Part shown: positions 1-6,550 of the stretch, piece after piece
Position numbering within the stretch: the stretch's first letter is position 1
Layout: the number at the start of each line of letters is the position of its first letter
The notes under the pieces: generated by a model
Database searches by the model: none
Seen by the model: only the letters and a program-made list of their open reading frames with translations
Told to the model about the DNA's origin: nothing
Assembly: GCA_003516865.1 (NCBI GenBank)
Contig: DPBR01000065.1
Span: 24,991-37,755 of the forward strand
From: Oscillospiraceae bacterium
GTDB taxonomy: Bacteria; Bacillota; Clostridia; Oscillospirales; Ruminococcaceae
Direction: 5' to 3'
DNA: 12,765 nucleotides
Program-made: the position numbers and the translations under genes

Positions 1-1500
1 CGGCGTAAAGAACGCGCCGAAAATATTGATTTTTTCGGGGAGAACTCTTTTCAGACAGATTGTGCCGCCGATAGTCATAATCACATAGCCGATTACGCTT
101 GAAAGCGCCGCGCCGGCTATATTTAGTTGTGGAATTGAGATTAGAAGCGGATTAAGCAGGAATTTCAGCACAATCGACGCGCTCATCAGAATAAGCGGAA
201 TTTTCGCCTTGCCGATTGACTGAAAAATGCCGAAAAGCGCCGACGACGCGGTCATAAAAATCCCGCCAAGACAAAGTATAACAAAAGAGTCGAGGCACAC
301 GGAAACCTCCGCCGCGCGTGATTTATAGAGCATATTGAGGATAGGAGAAGCCAGCGCCGCCGCTCCAAGACACGCGGGACAGGCAATCATCGCGCCTGCG
401 CGAAGCTGAAGTCTGATTTTGCCGATAAGTCTGTCGGTATCTTTAACCTCCCAAGCGGCGGCTATATCGGGCGCAGCCGCAGTCGAAGCCATTCCCGCAA
501 AAGACGGTATTATCATAAAAAGCGTCATTGCAATGCCCGTGTAGCTTCCGTACATAAAGTTCGGGAGACCCTCAATTCCGCCGCAGGAGTTCAGTATATC
601 GCCGAAATTTTCGCTGAAGAATGCGGGATTATTTACGGCAGACTGCGAAAGCGTGCGCGTTACCGTGAGCAGGTCAACGAAAGAAACGCAGTTTACCACG
701 AGCGCCGAAGCTGCTATCGGCGTGATTTCTTTTAGCAGGGAAAGACAGATTTCACGGCGGCTGTATTCACAGCGTTTTGGCGTAACAACGCGGTTTTTGC
801 GCTTTCTCTCAATTATAATCAGCGTGATTAACCCCGCAAGCTCGCTGAGCGATACCGCGAGAACTGCGCCTGCCGCAGCGTATGGCAGGGCGGCGGAATA
901 GGCTTGTTCTTCGGTTGAACAGGCTGTTCCAAATACGTCAAGACCGTTGCTGAAGCGGCTTTTCGCGTAGAAAATGACAGCGAAAGACAGTCCAAGACCG
1001 AAAATTGCGCGGGAAACGGCTTCGGATATCGCGGAAGCGGACGAAGGCACAACGTCGGAAAGCCCTTCGCGATAACCCCTAAAAACGCTCGAAATGCAGC
1101 ACAGCATAACGGCGGGCGAAATGCACAAAACTCCCGCAAGGCTCTGCGGAGAGCAGGCGATGTACTCCGAGAAAGGTTTTGCAAAAACGGCAACGCAAAG
1201 CGTTCCGAAAAGTCCGATTGCCGAGAACATCATAAGTGCGCATTTTCTGACGGCTGCCGCGCGGCAGAGATTTCCCGATGCGGAACAGCGCGCAGTTGTA
1301 CGCATAATTACAGTCGGGATACCCGCTGCCGTTACCGCGAAAATCGGCGAGTAAAGCCCGTATGCCGATGAAAAATAGCCGAGTCCCGTTCCTCCGAGGA
1401 GATTTGCGAGAGGTATCTTGAAAAGCGCGCCGACAATTTTGGTTATCGCCATTGAAACGAAGAGAATTGCAGTGTTTTTGATGAATTTCTTTTCTGTCAT
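1..1500 (-). CDS. SpoVB-like polysaccharide/lipid flippase (MATE/MOP superfamily), 3' end outside window
   Basis: This is a polytopic membrane protein, open for 500 codons from an ATG at 1500 to the window edge with no stop, so only the last few to about 50 residues are missing (SpoVB is about 520 residues). The N-terminus (MTEKKFIKNTAILFV, then KIVGALFKIPLANLLGG and a TAAGIP motif near residue 59) and the RGYREG segment near residue 141 match the SpoVB/putative polysaccharide transport family. Hydrophobic helices recur along the whole length. Family members are thought to move lipid-linked precursors across the membrane, and SpoVB itself is needed for spore cortex formation. GGAAGGAG at 1507-1514 supports the start. 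A SigE-like motif lies upstream, and cotJABC is the next gene cluster on the same strand. It could instead be another paralogue of this large family, so I give no gene symbol. The family call is firm; the sporulation role is inferred. Confidence 0.85.
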   Translation of the reverse strand, partial: MTEKKFIKNTAILFVSMAITKIVGALFKIPLANLLGGTGLGYFSSAYGLYSPIFAVTAAGIPTVIMRTTARCSASGNLCRAAAVRKCALMMFSAIGLFGTLCVAVFAKPFSEYIACSPQSLAGVLCISPAVMLCCISSVFRGYREGLSDVVPSSASAISEAVSRAIFGLGLSFAVIFYAKSRFSNGLDVFGTACSTEEQAYSAALPYAAAGAVLAVSLSELAGLITLIIIERKRKNRVVTPKRCEYSRREICLSLLKEITPIAASALVVNCVSFVDLLTVTRTLSQSAVNNPAFFSENFGDILNSCGGIEGLPNFMYGSYTGIAMTLFMIIPSFAGMASTAAAPDIAAAWEVKDTDRLIGKIRLQLRAGAMIACPACLGAAALASPILNMLYKSRAAEVSVCLDSFVILCLGGIFMTASSALFGIFQSIGKAKIPLILMSASIVLKFLLNPLLISIPQLNIAGAALSSVIGYVIMTIGGTICLKRVLPEKINIFGAFFTP

Positions 1501-1530
1501 AATTTTCTCCTTCCGTTATATTTTGTACAA

Positions 1531-1558
1531 GTATATTAGCTTAAAAGCGTATTTATGA
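1531..1558 (-). promoter_or_regulatory. Candidate SigE-type promoter of the SpoVB-like gene
   Basis: On the minus strand TCATAAA (1552-1558) is followed by TATAC (1531-1535), which would place transcription start about 25 bases before the ATG at 1500. The Bacillus SigE consensus is roughly KMATATT, 14-15 bases, CATACAMT; here the fit is partial and the spacer is one base longer. The same half-sites at exactly the same distance precede cotJA. Tentative. Confidence 0.35.
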
Positions 1559-1587
1559 CGTGCCGCGGACTGTTTGGGATATAACGC

Positions 1588-1616
1588 AAAATCGGGTGCG
1601 AATAACGCACGATTTT
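1588..1616 (-). terminator. Second terminator-like hairpin after cotJC
   Basis: AAAATC plus GTGCG (1588-1593 and 1596-1600) pair with CGCAC plus GATTTT (1606-1616) across an AATAA loop, with a two-base G bulge on one side. Flanking A and T runs make it usable in both directions. It backs up the stronger hairpin at 1632-1662 and insulates the SpoVB-like gene from cotJ transcription. Confidence 0.45.
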
Positions 1617-1631
1617 ATTGCATAATTTGCG

Positions 1632-1662
1632 AAAACCGCCCCGAAGTGAAACAGCGGGGCGG
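1632..1662 (-). terminator. Terminator of the cotJABC operon
   Basis: Read on the minus strand, an 8-bp GC-rich stem CCGCCCCG/CGGGGCGG (1655-1662 with 1636-1643) with an 11-base loop is followed by TTTT (1632-1635). It begins 14 bases after the cotJC stop. The stem is strong but the U-run is short. Confidence 0.7.
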
Positions 1663-1675
1663 CATATATGCAAAA

Positions 1676-2245
1676 TCAGTATTTGCAGTCCTGTATTTTT
1701 TCCTGATAGTAGTTAAGAAGTTCGCCGAAACGCTGGAAGTGAACGATTTCTCTTTCGCGAAGGAATTTTATAACTTCGTTTACGTCCGGGTCGTCGGAAA
1801 GCCGCAGAATGTTGTCGTAGGTAGCGCGGGCTTTCTGTTCTGCTGCCAAATCCTCCATAATATCCGCGATGGGGTCGGCTTTTGACTGGATATAGGCTGC
1901 TGTAAAGGGAACTCCCGCGGCGCTTGCGGGATAAACCGCGTTTCCGCGGTCAACGTAGTAATCGGCGTTGCCGTACTTGTCAAAGCTTTTTGCGCCCTCG
2001 CCGTCGGTTAGCTGTCCGACAATGCTTCCGACCATTTCGAGATGACTAAGCTCCTCTGTGCCGATATCTGTGAGGAGCGCCTTTCCGCGGTTATCGGGCA
2101 TTGTAAAGCGCTGTGAGAGATACCTCAGCGACGCGCTCAGCTCGCCGTCGGGACCGCCGTACTGGCTCAGGATAATGCCGGCAAGCTTTGGGTTTTTGTT
2201 CTTGATGCAAATGGGAATTTGCGTTCTTTTCTCAAATATAAACAT
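1676..2245 (-). CDS. cotJC: Spore coat protein CotJC, manganese-catalase family
   Basis: 189 residues, the usual CotJC length. The fold is the ferritin-like dimanganese catalase. All five ligands expected from the Lactobacillus plantarum enzyme can be placed: Glu35 (in GGPDGELSAS), Glu65 and His68 (EELSH), Glu136 (LAAEQKAR) and His169 (EIVHF), with the last two 33 residues apart as in the reference. So the protein may be a working catalase as well as a coat component. Catalytic activity is inference; the family assignment is firm. GAGGTGG at 2249-2255 gives a well-spaced ribosome binding site. It is the last gene of cotJABC, 16 bases after the cotJB stop, and is followed by a hairpin terminator. 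In Bacillus the operon is transcribed in the mother cell under SigE. Confidence 0.95.
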   Translation of the reverse strand: MFIFEKRTQIPICIKNKNPKLAGIILSQYGGPDGELSASLRYLSQRFTMPDNRGKALLTDIGTEELSHLEMVGSIVGQLTDGEGAKSFDKYGNADYYVDRGNAVYPASAAGVPFTAAYIQSKADPIADIMEDLAAEQKARATYDNILRLSDDPDVNEVIKFLREREIVHFQRFGELLNYYQEKIQDCKY

Positions 2246-2261
2246 AATCCACCTCGATTTC

Positions 2262-2588
2262 TCAGCTCAGCGGAGGGAACGTGCCGCAAAGCCAGTCCCA
2301 TTCTCCGTCTTTACCCGCAGCCGAAGCGGTAAGCGGGTAAAAGCTGTCCTCAAACGCCGCTTTGCAGGCGTGATACTGCTTTATTGCCTCACGGAACATT
2401 TCGATTGCCCGCGTATCATCGGGGTGAGTGTCGAGATAAAGCTTCAGGTCCTGTGCGAAGAACGAAGCTTCTGCGATTGCTTTCAGAAGCTCGTCGCAGG
2501 CGGGGGAATTGCCGCTTTCCGCTCTCTGCTGACGAATTTGCGCGTTTTCGTTCTGCTGCATACGTCTGTTTGAATAGTTATTTCCCAT
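2262..2588 (-). CDS. cotJB: Spore coat protein CotJB
   Basis: 108 residues from the ATG at 2588. The core LYLDTHPDDTRAI (about residues 50-62), followed by a helical stretch and a Trp-rich tail (EWDWLCGTFPP), matches CotJB, whose Bacillus homologue has the same THPDD motif and a WxW tail near the end. The first 35 or so residues are Asn/Gln/Arg-rich and low complexity. The frame is open 9 codons further upstream, but those codons contain the Shine-Dalgarno AAAGGGGGC (2595-2603), spaced 6 bases from the ATG at 2588, so the shorter start is preferred. The start overlaps the end of cotJA by 11 bases (ATGGGAAATAA), suggesting translational coupling. Role in Bacillus: assembly of CotJC and the inner coat; here inferred from homology and operon position. 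Confidence 0.92.
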   Translation of the reverse strand: MGNNYSNRRMQQNENAQIRQQRAESGNSPACDELLKAIAEASFFAQDLKLYLDTHPDDTRAIEMFREAIKQYHACKAAFEDSFYPLTASAAGKDGEWDWLCGTFPPLS

Positions 2589-2742
2589 TGAAAAGCCCCC
2601 TTTGATAATCCTCAAGCGAGATATTCAGTTCGGGAAAAATCGTTCCCGCCTTTAGCGCTTTGGCGGGCGAATAAACCTTTTCCATTCTCTGAAAAGGAAC
2701 GTAAGCATAACCCGGACTCTTGGGATATTTTATCGAATCCAT
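2578..2742 (-). CDS. cotJA: Spore coat associated protein CotJA
   Basis: 54 residues from the ATG at 2742. The pattern YVPFQRMEKVYSPAKALKAGTIFPEL matches the short CotJA family (a Pro-rich start, Q-x-M, then a P-x-x-A-L-x-x-G-T-x-F/W segment). A second in-frame ATG lies 6 codons upstream at 2760, but AAGGAAG (2748-2754) sits between the two ATGs with a 5-base spacer before 2742, so the downstream ATG is chosen. First gene of the cotJABC operon, overlapping cotJB by 11 bases. In Bacillus, CotJA and CotJC interact and enter the coat together under SigE control. Sequence conservation is modest, but the three-gene order makes the call secure. Confidence 0.9.
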   Translation of the reverse strand: MDSIKYPKSPGYAYVPFQRMEKVYSPAKALKAGTIFPELNISLEDYQRGLFNGK

Positions 2743-2770
2743 AAAATCTTCCTTTCTCATAATATTTGCG

Positions 2771-2798
2771 GTATAATACCCGCTGTCTGATTATATGA
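2771..2798 (-). promoter_or_regulatory. Candidate SigE promoter of cotJABC
   Basis: Minus-strand TCATATA (2792-2798) matches the SigE -35 pattern KMATAT in 6 positions; TATAC (2771-2775) supplies the ATAC core of the -10. The predicted start of transcription is about 22 bases before the cotJA ATG at 2742. The operon is SigE-dependent in Bacillus, and sigE lies in this window. The spacer is one base longer than the Bacillus rule, so this is a candidate only. Confidence 0.4.
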
Positions 2799-2995
2799 GA
2801 ATAGACCTGTTCGGGTGAATATTCGCGTTAATTTAACGTTAATGCGCTTTCGTGAATTTAAACAAAAACTTTTCACTGTTTTGAAGAAAAAAGGTTTGAA
2901 ATGTGTTTAAATGCGTGAAAAACAGCGTTTTCATTTATTTACAAATAATTTCAGCAATAACTGTATGACAGTAAATAAAATCAAAATCAAAGCTA
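2799..2995. other. AT-rich divergent intergenic region between cotJA and the MCP gene
   Basis: No coding frame of note. It holds a direct repeat of CGTTAAT (2826-2832 and 2837-2843, 11 bases apart, about one helical turn) overlapping the palindrome GTTAATTTAAC (2827-2837), and an imperfect inverted repeat TGAAAAAC/GTTTTCA at 2916-2933. Either could be an operator for the divergent genes; nothing else recognisable is seen. Confidence 0.4.
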
Positions 2996-3024
2996 TTGAC
3001 ATTAAAATAATAATGTGTTATAAT
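2996..3024 (+). promoter_or_regulatory. Perfect SigA promoter of the chemoreceptor gene
   Basis: TTGACA at 2996-3001 and TATAAT at 3019-3024 with a 17-base spacer, an exact vegetative consensus. The expected transcript start near 3031 leaves a leader of about 41 bases with AGGAGG at 3058-3063, 8 bases before the ATG at 3072. No SigD-type motility promoter is seen. Confidence 0.88.
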
Positions 3025-3071
3025 GAGTTTGTTCAAAATAATGGAAATTGACCAAATAGGAGGACAATTTT

Positions 3072-4748
3072 ATGAAGAACTTGAAAGTATCTAAGAAGCT
3101 GCTGGTATCGTTCAGCATAGTGCTTCTGATGATGGTGACGATTGTGGTTACAGCAATTGTAGGAATGACAACGCTTTTGAAATATTATAATGAGTTTTAT
3201 AATTCCCCTTTCCAGAACGTTCAGATGCTGAAAGAATTAAGCAAGAGCCTGAATTCGTCCTCGAAAAATATGTTGCAGGCTGCGATTGAAACCGACACAA
3301 CTACGATAAACGAAAGACTTGCTTTGGCGGACAGCGAAATTATAAATCTTTCCGAAACGGTTAAGCAGGTCAGAAATACGTTTACGGACACCAAACTGAT
3401 TGATGAAATTCAAACAAGTCTGAATGATATTGACACATCAATCGATAAGTTTACCGAGCTTTGCAAGGCAAATTTGAGCGAAGAGGCTTATGCATTCTAC
3501 AAGAGCGATTTGATGGAAAAGTTTCAGAACGCAAATACAAAAATCAATAACGGAATTGATATTGCCACCACTCAGGCAAAGAACCTTTACGATGAGGGTA
3601 CTACAACAAGTAATGTGGTTATTGTTATCGGCGTAACTGTAGGCGTCATTGGTGTTGTTGTCGGAATTGGTTTCTCACTTTACCTTACGAAGTCCATTAC
3701 GACGGGACTTAAGGACGTTCAGAATGCTGCTAAAAACATTTGCAACGGTAACTTTAAGATTGACATTAAGTACACTTCCAAGGACGAGATTGGCGAACTT
3801 GCAGAGAATATGAGAAAAATGTGCAAGGAAACAATCACCGTTATCAAGGATATCGACAGATGCTTCGAGGAGCTTTCCAAGGGCAATCTTAACCTGAGCA
3901 ACGACAGCGCGGCGCTTTACATAGACGAATACAGCCAGATTAATAAGAATCAGGTCGCTCTTGTCGATAAGCTTAATACGATTATGGCTGATATCAACCA
4001 GTCCGCAGAGCAGGTTGCTTCCGGTTCCGAGCAGGTTGCCGCAGGCGCTCAGGCGCTTGCTTCCGGCGCAACCGAGCAGGCTTCTTCCGTTGAGGAACTT
4101 GCAGCGACTATTCAGGTTGTAGCAGGTCAGATTCACCAGAATGCCGAGGCAGCGAAATCTGCAAGCTCCAAGACAAATGAAACCGTTGAGGCGATGCACT
4201 CCGCAAACACCAAGATGGAAGAGCTTGTCAAGGCGATGGAGGAGATTAAGGAGCGTTCGGGTCAGATTAGCCAGATTATCAAGACAATTGAAGATATCGC
4301 TTTCCAGACCAACATTCTGTCGCTTAACGCTGCAATCGAGGCTGCTCGTGCAGGAGAAGCGGGCAAGGGCTTCGCGGTTGTTGCGGACGAGGTAAGAAAC
4401 CTTGCTTCCAAGTCCGGCGAGGCTGCAAACAACACCAACGAGCTTATTGAAAGCACTGTAAGAGCGGTTGAACAGGGCAACGGTCTTGTAAGCGAGGTTG
4501 CCGCGATGATGGAGCAGGTTGCGGTTTCTTCCGGCGAGGTTCAGAAGCTCAACTCCAGCATTTCCGACGCGTCTGCCGAGGCTGCTGATTCGATTGTACA
4601 GATTGACACCGGCGTTGAGCAGATTTCAAACGTTGTTCAGACGAACTCCGCTACCGCGCAGCAGTCTGCGGCGGCTTCCGAGGAGCTTTCCGGACAGGCT
4701 GAAACGCTTAAGGAGCTTATTTCCGAGTTCAAACTCAGAGAAGCATAA
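3072..4748 (+). CDS. Methyl-accepting chemotaxis protein (transmembrane receptor)
   Basis: 558 residues with standard receptor architecture: TM1 at about 10-32, an external mostly helical sensor of about 150 residues that resembles a four-helix bundle, TM2 at about 182-206, a HAMP linker (about 207-260), a second HAMP-like stretch (FEELSKGNLNLS, near 265-277) and a long cytoplasmic signalling coiled coil. The hairpin tip that binds CheW and CheA is intact (AAIEAARAGEAGKGFAVVADE, near 420-440), within the usual IAFQTNILSLN context. The C-terminus ends SEFKLREA, with no CheR/CheB-docking pentapeptide. The ligand cannot be told from sequence. No che or flagellar genes are adjacent, so it is an orphan receptor. 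It has its own SigA promoter and its own terminator, and is convergent with sigE. Confidence 0.95.
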   Translation: MKNLKVSKKLLVSFSIVLLMMVTIVVTAIVGMTTLLKYYNEFYNSPFQNVQMLKELSKSLNSSSKNMLQAAIETDTTTINERLALADSEIINLSETVKQVRNTFTDTKLIDEIQTSLNDIDTSIDKFTELCKANLSEEAYAFYKSDLMEKFQNANTKINNGIDIATTQAKNLYDEGTTTSNVVIVIGVTVGVIGVVVGIGFSLYLTKSITTGLKDVQNAAKNICNGNFKIDIKYTSKDEIGELAENMRKMCKETITVIKDIDRCFEELSKGNLNLSNDSAALYIDEYSQINKNQVALVDKLNTIMADINQSAEQVASGSEQVAAGAQALASGATEQASSVEELAATIQVVAGQIHQNAEAAKSASSKTNETVEAMHSANTKMEELVKAMEEIKERSGQISQIIKTIEDIAFQTNILSLNAAIEAARAGEAGKGFAVVADEVRNLASKSGEAANNTNELIESTVRAVEQGNGLVSEVAAMMEQVAVSSGEVQKLNSSISDASAEAADSIVQIDTGVEQISNVVQTNSATAQQSAAASEELSGQAETLKELISEFKLREA

Positions 4749-4768
4749 TCGCGTATTTAAGATATTTG

Positions 4769-4808
4769 GGCGTATGCCGCGGATTAAGTTCGGGCATACG
4801 CCTTTTTT
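4769..4808 (+). terminator. Rho-independent terminator of the MCP gene
   Basis: A 10-bp perfect stem GGCGTATGCC (4769-4778)/GGCATACGCC (4793-4802), a 14-base loop and six T residues (4803-4808), starting 20 bases after the stop. On the minus strand the same hairpin has no U-run, so it is not an obvious terminator for sigE. Confidence 0.9.
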
Positions 4809-4831
4809 GTGTAAAAAAGGCGATTTTGCAG

Positions 4832-5551
4832 CTAATTACAGACTTTTTCAAGCTCGTCGCGGAGCTGTTTTATTATTCGCTTTTCAAGGCGCGAGATATA
4901 GCTTTGCGATATCCCGATTTCATCGGCGACTTCCTTTTGCGTTTTTTCCTTGCAGCCGTTAAGCCCGAAGCGCATTTCCATAATCTTTCGCTCGCGTTCG
5001 CCGAGATGATTTACGGCGTCGTGTAGAAGCTGCTTTTCGACTTCCTCCTCGATGTGAGAATTAACGCAGTCGTTCTCCGTGCCAAGCACGTCCGAAAGGA
5101 GAAGCTCATTTCCGTCCCAGTCAACGTTCAGCGGCTCGTCAATAGAAACATCATAGCGGTATTGGCTGTATTTTCGCAGGAACATCAGGATTTCATTCTC
5201 GATACAGCGTGAAGCGTATGTTGCGAGCTTGATATTCTTGTCCTTGCTGAATGTGCTGACCGCTTTTATCAGACCGACCGTACCGATTGAAACGAGGTCC
5301 TCAAGCCAAATTCCCGTGTTTTCAAACTTTTTTGCGATATACACGACAAGCCGCAGATTATGTACGATAAGCGTATCGCGCGCCTTGTCAAAATCTGTGT
5401 CCATCAGCTTGAATGCAGCTTCTTCCTCTTCCTTAGTGAGCGGAGCGGGAAGCTGCTCCTGACCGCTCAGATAGTGAACATAATTTTTCGCGTATTTTCT
5501 CAGAAAACGCTCCGCAGCAAATCTGAGCTGCGCCAACAACCGTTTTAACAT
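4832..5551 (-). CDS. sigE: Sporulation sigma factor SigE (pro-SigE), mother cell
   Basis: 239 residues, the same size as Bacillus pro-SigE, and strongly similar to it. The first 27 or so residues are a basic, amphipathic pro-sequence (MLKRLLAQLRF...KNYVHYLSG) that SpoIIGA would remove near the YVHYLSG segment. Region 2 runs from about 65 to 127 (NLRLVVYIAKKFENTG, LATYASRCIENEILM), and region 4 with its helix-turn-helix from about 183 to 232 (GERERKIMEMRFGL, QKEVADEIGISQSYISRLEKR). The IDEPLNVDWDGNELLLSDVLG segment is near-identical to SigE. An ATG two codons upstream (5557) is only 1 base from the AAAGGAG at 5559-5565, while 5551 is 7 bases away, so 5551 is chosen. It lies 21 bases after spoIIGA in the same operon. 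It directs early mother-cell transcription, probably including cotJABC. Confidence 0.97.
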   Translation of the reverse strand: MLKRLLAQLRFAAERFLRKYAKNYVHYLSGQEQLPAPLTKEEEEAAFKLMDTDFDKARDTLIVHNLRLVVYIAKKFENTGIWLEDLVSIGTVGLIKAVSTFSKDKNIKLATYASRCIENEILMFLRKYSQYRYDVSIDEPLNVDWDGNELLLSDVLGTENDCVNSHIEEEVEKQLLHDAVNHLGERERKIMEMRFGLNGCKEKTQKEVADEIGISQSYISRLEKRIIKQLRDELEKVCN

Positions 5552-5572
5552 CGCCATTCTCCTTTGATAATT

Positions 5573-6397
5573 TTATGCCGCGGGTATTATTCCGGGGTTA
5601 AAGATACATTCGATATCATCGCCGAGATTGCTCTTTGATATTCCCACAAGAACGTCTGCTTGTTTTCCGTCAATAAGCACACTCTGCGCCTTAAAAACGG
5701 GAATTGCCGCGCTGCTTGAAACTGTTTGGCAGGGAATAAGCCTAATCTTCTCAAGCGCGTCAAGCTTTCCCGCAAGATAATCGACAATCTCATCTGGAAT
5801 AATCGCTGCGGTTTTCTCGTAATCGCAGACGATAACAGGTTTTCCAAGAAAAACGTCCCTCACCTCGCAGCCCGTGTCGCAAAGCCCGTGAAGCGTGACT
5901 GAAGCGCCGTTTCGCGTTATCTTTACCGTACAGAAACGCGTTTTTTTACCGTCGGAAAGCCGCTTTACAAGCTTCATCAGAAAGTATGCTCCGGCAGTGA
6001 ATGAAGCAAGCGCTGCAATCGGAATATTGAAAAAGCACACTCCGTTGTTTAAAATCATTCCGTTTGGCGTGAACAGCGCCTCAATTCCCGATAAAATACC
6101 GCCGAAAAGCAGCCCGACAAGCATAAAAAACAGCGCGCAGACAAGAAAATCTCTGAGTTTTTGTTTGCCGAACGCTATCAGAACCATTCCCGCGCAAAGA
6201 AGGATTTTATATGGGATATTGACGTAAAAGGGAAGCGTCGGAGCAAGAATTATCAGCGACCCAAACGCTCCCAGAAGCGCTGCAAATACGCATCTTCTGC
6301 GGTTTGCGCTTCGCCGCAGAGATAAAGCCGCCGCGCGGACGAGAATGTAATTTATATACAGATTGAGCAATATCAGAACGTCTATGTAAACAGTCAA
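5573..6397 (-). CDS. spoIIGA: Sigma-E processing peptidase SpoIIGA (membrane aspartic protease)
   Basis: 274 residues from a TTG start at 6397. The N-terminal half is a membrane domain of about five hydrophobic helices, starting TVYIDVLILLNLYINY, which aligns with the start of Bacillus SpoIIGA (KIYLDVIWLLN). The C-terminal half is a retroviral-type aspartic protease domain with the catalytic Asp174 in HGLCDTGCEV, and the conserved closing pattern LVGISKSNLGD...IFNPGII. It cleaves the SigE pro-sequence at the septum after a forespore signal. The frame stays open to 6430 with another TTG there, but that region contains the -10 box (6422-6427). GAGGTG at 6404-6409, 6 bases from 6397, fixes the shorter start. 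No ATG is available in this part of the frame. First gene of the spoIIGA-sigE operon. Confidence 0.95.
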   Translation of the reverse strand: MTVYIDVLILLNLYINYILVRAAALSLRRSANRRRCVFAALLGAFGSLIILAPTLPFYVNIPYKILLCAGMVLIAFGKQKLRDFLVCALFFMLVGLLFGGILSGIEALFTPNGMILNNGVCFFNIPIAALASFTAGAYFLMKLVKRLSDGKKTRFCTVKITRNGASVTLHGLCDTGCEVRDVFLGKPVIVCDYEKTAAIIPDEIVDYLAGKLDALEKIRLIPCQTVSSSAAIPVFKAQSVLIDGKQADVLVGISKSNLGDDIECIFNPGIIPAA

Positions 6398-6403
6398 GCT
6401 TTT

Positions 6404-6409
6404 CACCTC
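6404..6409 (-). promoter_or_regulatory. Shine-Dalgarno that fixes the TTG start of spoIIGA
   Basis: GAGGTG on the minus strand is separated by 6 bases from TTG at 6395-6397. The leader from the predicted transcript start (about 6415) is only about 18 bases, leaving no room for an upstream start. Confidence 0.75.
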
Positions 6410-6421
6410 GCTTGTACTGTA

Positions 6422-6468
6422 ATTATACAACTTATTCTTCTTGAAACGGGTCGAAAACGGTTGTCAAA
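6422..6468 (-). promoter_or_regulatory. spoIIG promoter with Spo0A-box-like sites
   Basis: On the minus strand a perfect -10 TATAAT lies at 6422-6427. No -35 is found at 17 bp, but TTCGAC (6450-6455) lies exactly 22 bp upstream, the abnormal spacing known for the Bacillus spoIIG promoter. Two heptamers each match the 0A box TGTCGAA in 6 of 7 positions when read on the plus strand: GGTCGAA (6449-6455) and TGTCAAA (6462-6468), 13 bp apart and in the same orientation. One overlaps the -35 region, as expected for Spo0A~P activation of SigA polymerase. The motifs are seen; their function is inferred. Confidence 0.7.
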
Positions 6469-6485
6469 AAAGACTTTTTCGGGAC

Positions 6486-6537
6486 AAAAAAACAGCGCGG
6501 CGACCGAAAGAACTCACGTTCAATCGAATCGCCGCGC
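6486..6537 (-). terminator. Rho-independent terminator of prfC
   Basis: Minus strand: a 9-bp stem GCGCGGCGA/TCGCCGCGC (6529-6537 with 6495-6503), with an internal GAAC/GTTC mini-hairpin in the loop (6510-6521), then TG and a seven-T run (6486-6492). It begins 13 bases after the prfC stop and isolates it from the spoIIGA promoter. Confidence 0.9.
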
Positions 6538-6550
6538 GATTGTTTATAAA

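Noticed and set aside
828..1354. Open frames on both strands at 653-1354 inside the flippase region
   Set aside because: They are out-of-frame shadows; the frame 1500 to 1 is open throughout and encodes a recognisable SpoVB-like protein.
6398..6430. Upstream TTG start for spoIIGA at 6430
   Set aside because: It overlaps the -10 box and would precede the transcript start; GAGGTG points to 6397.
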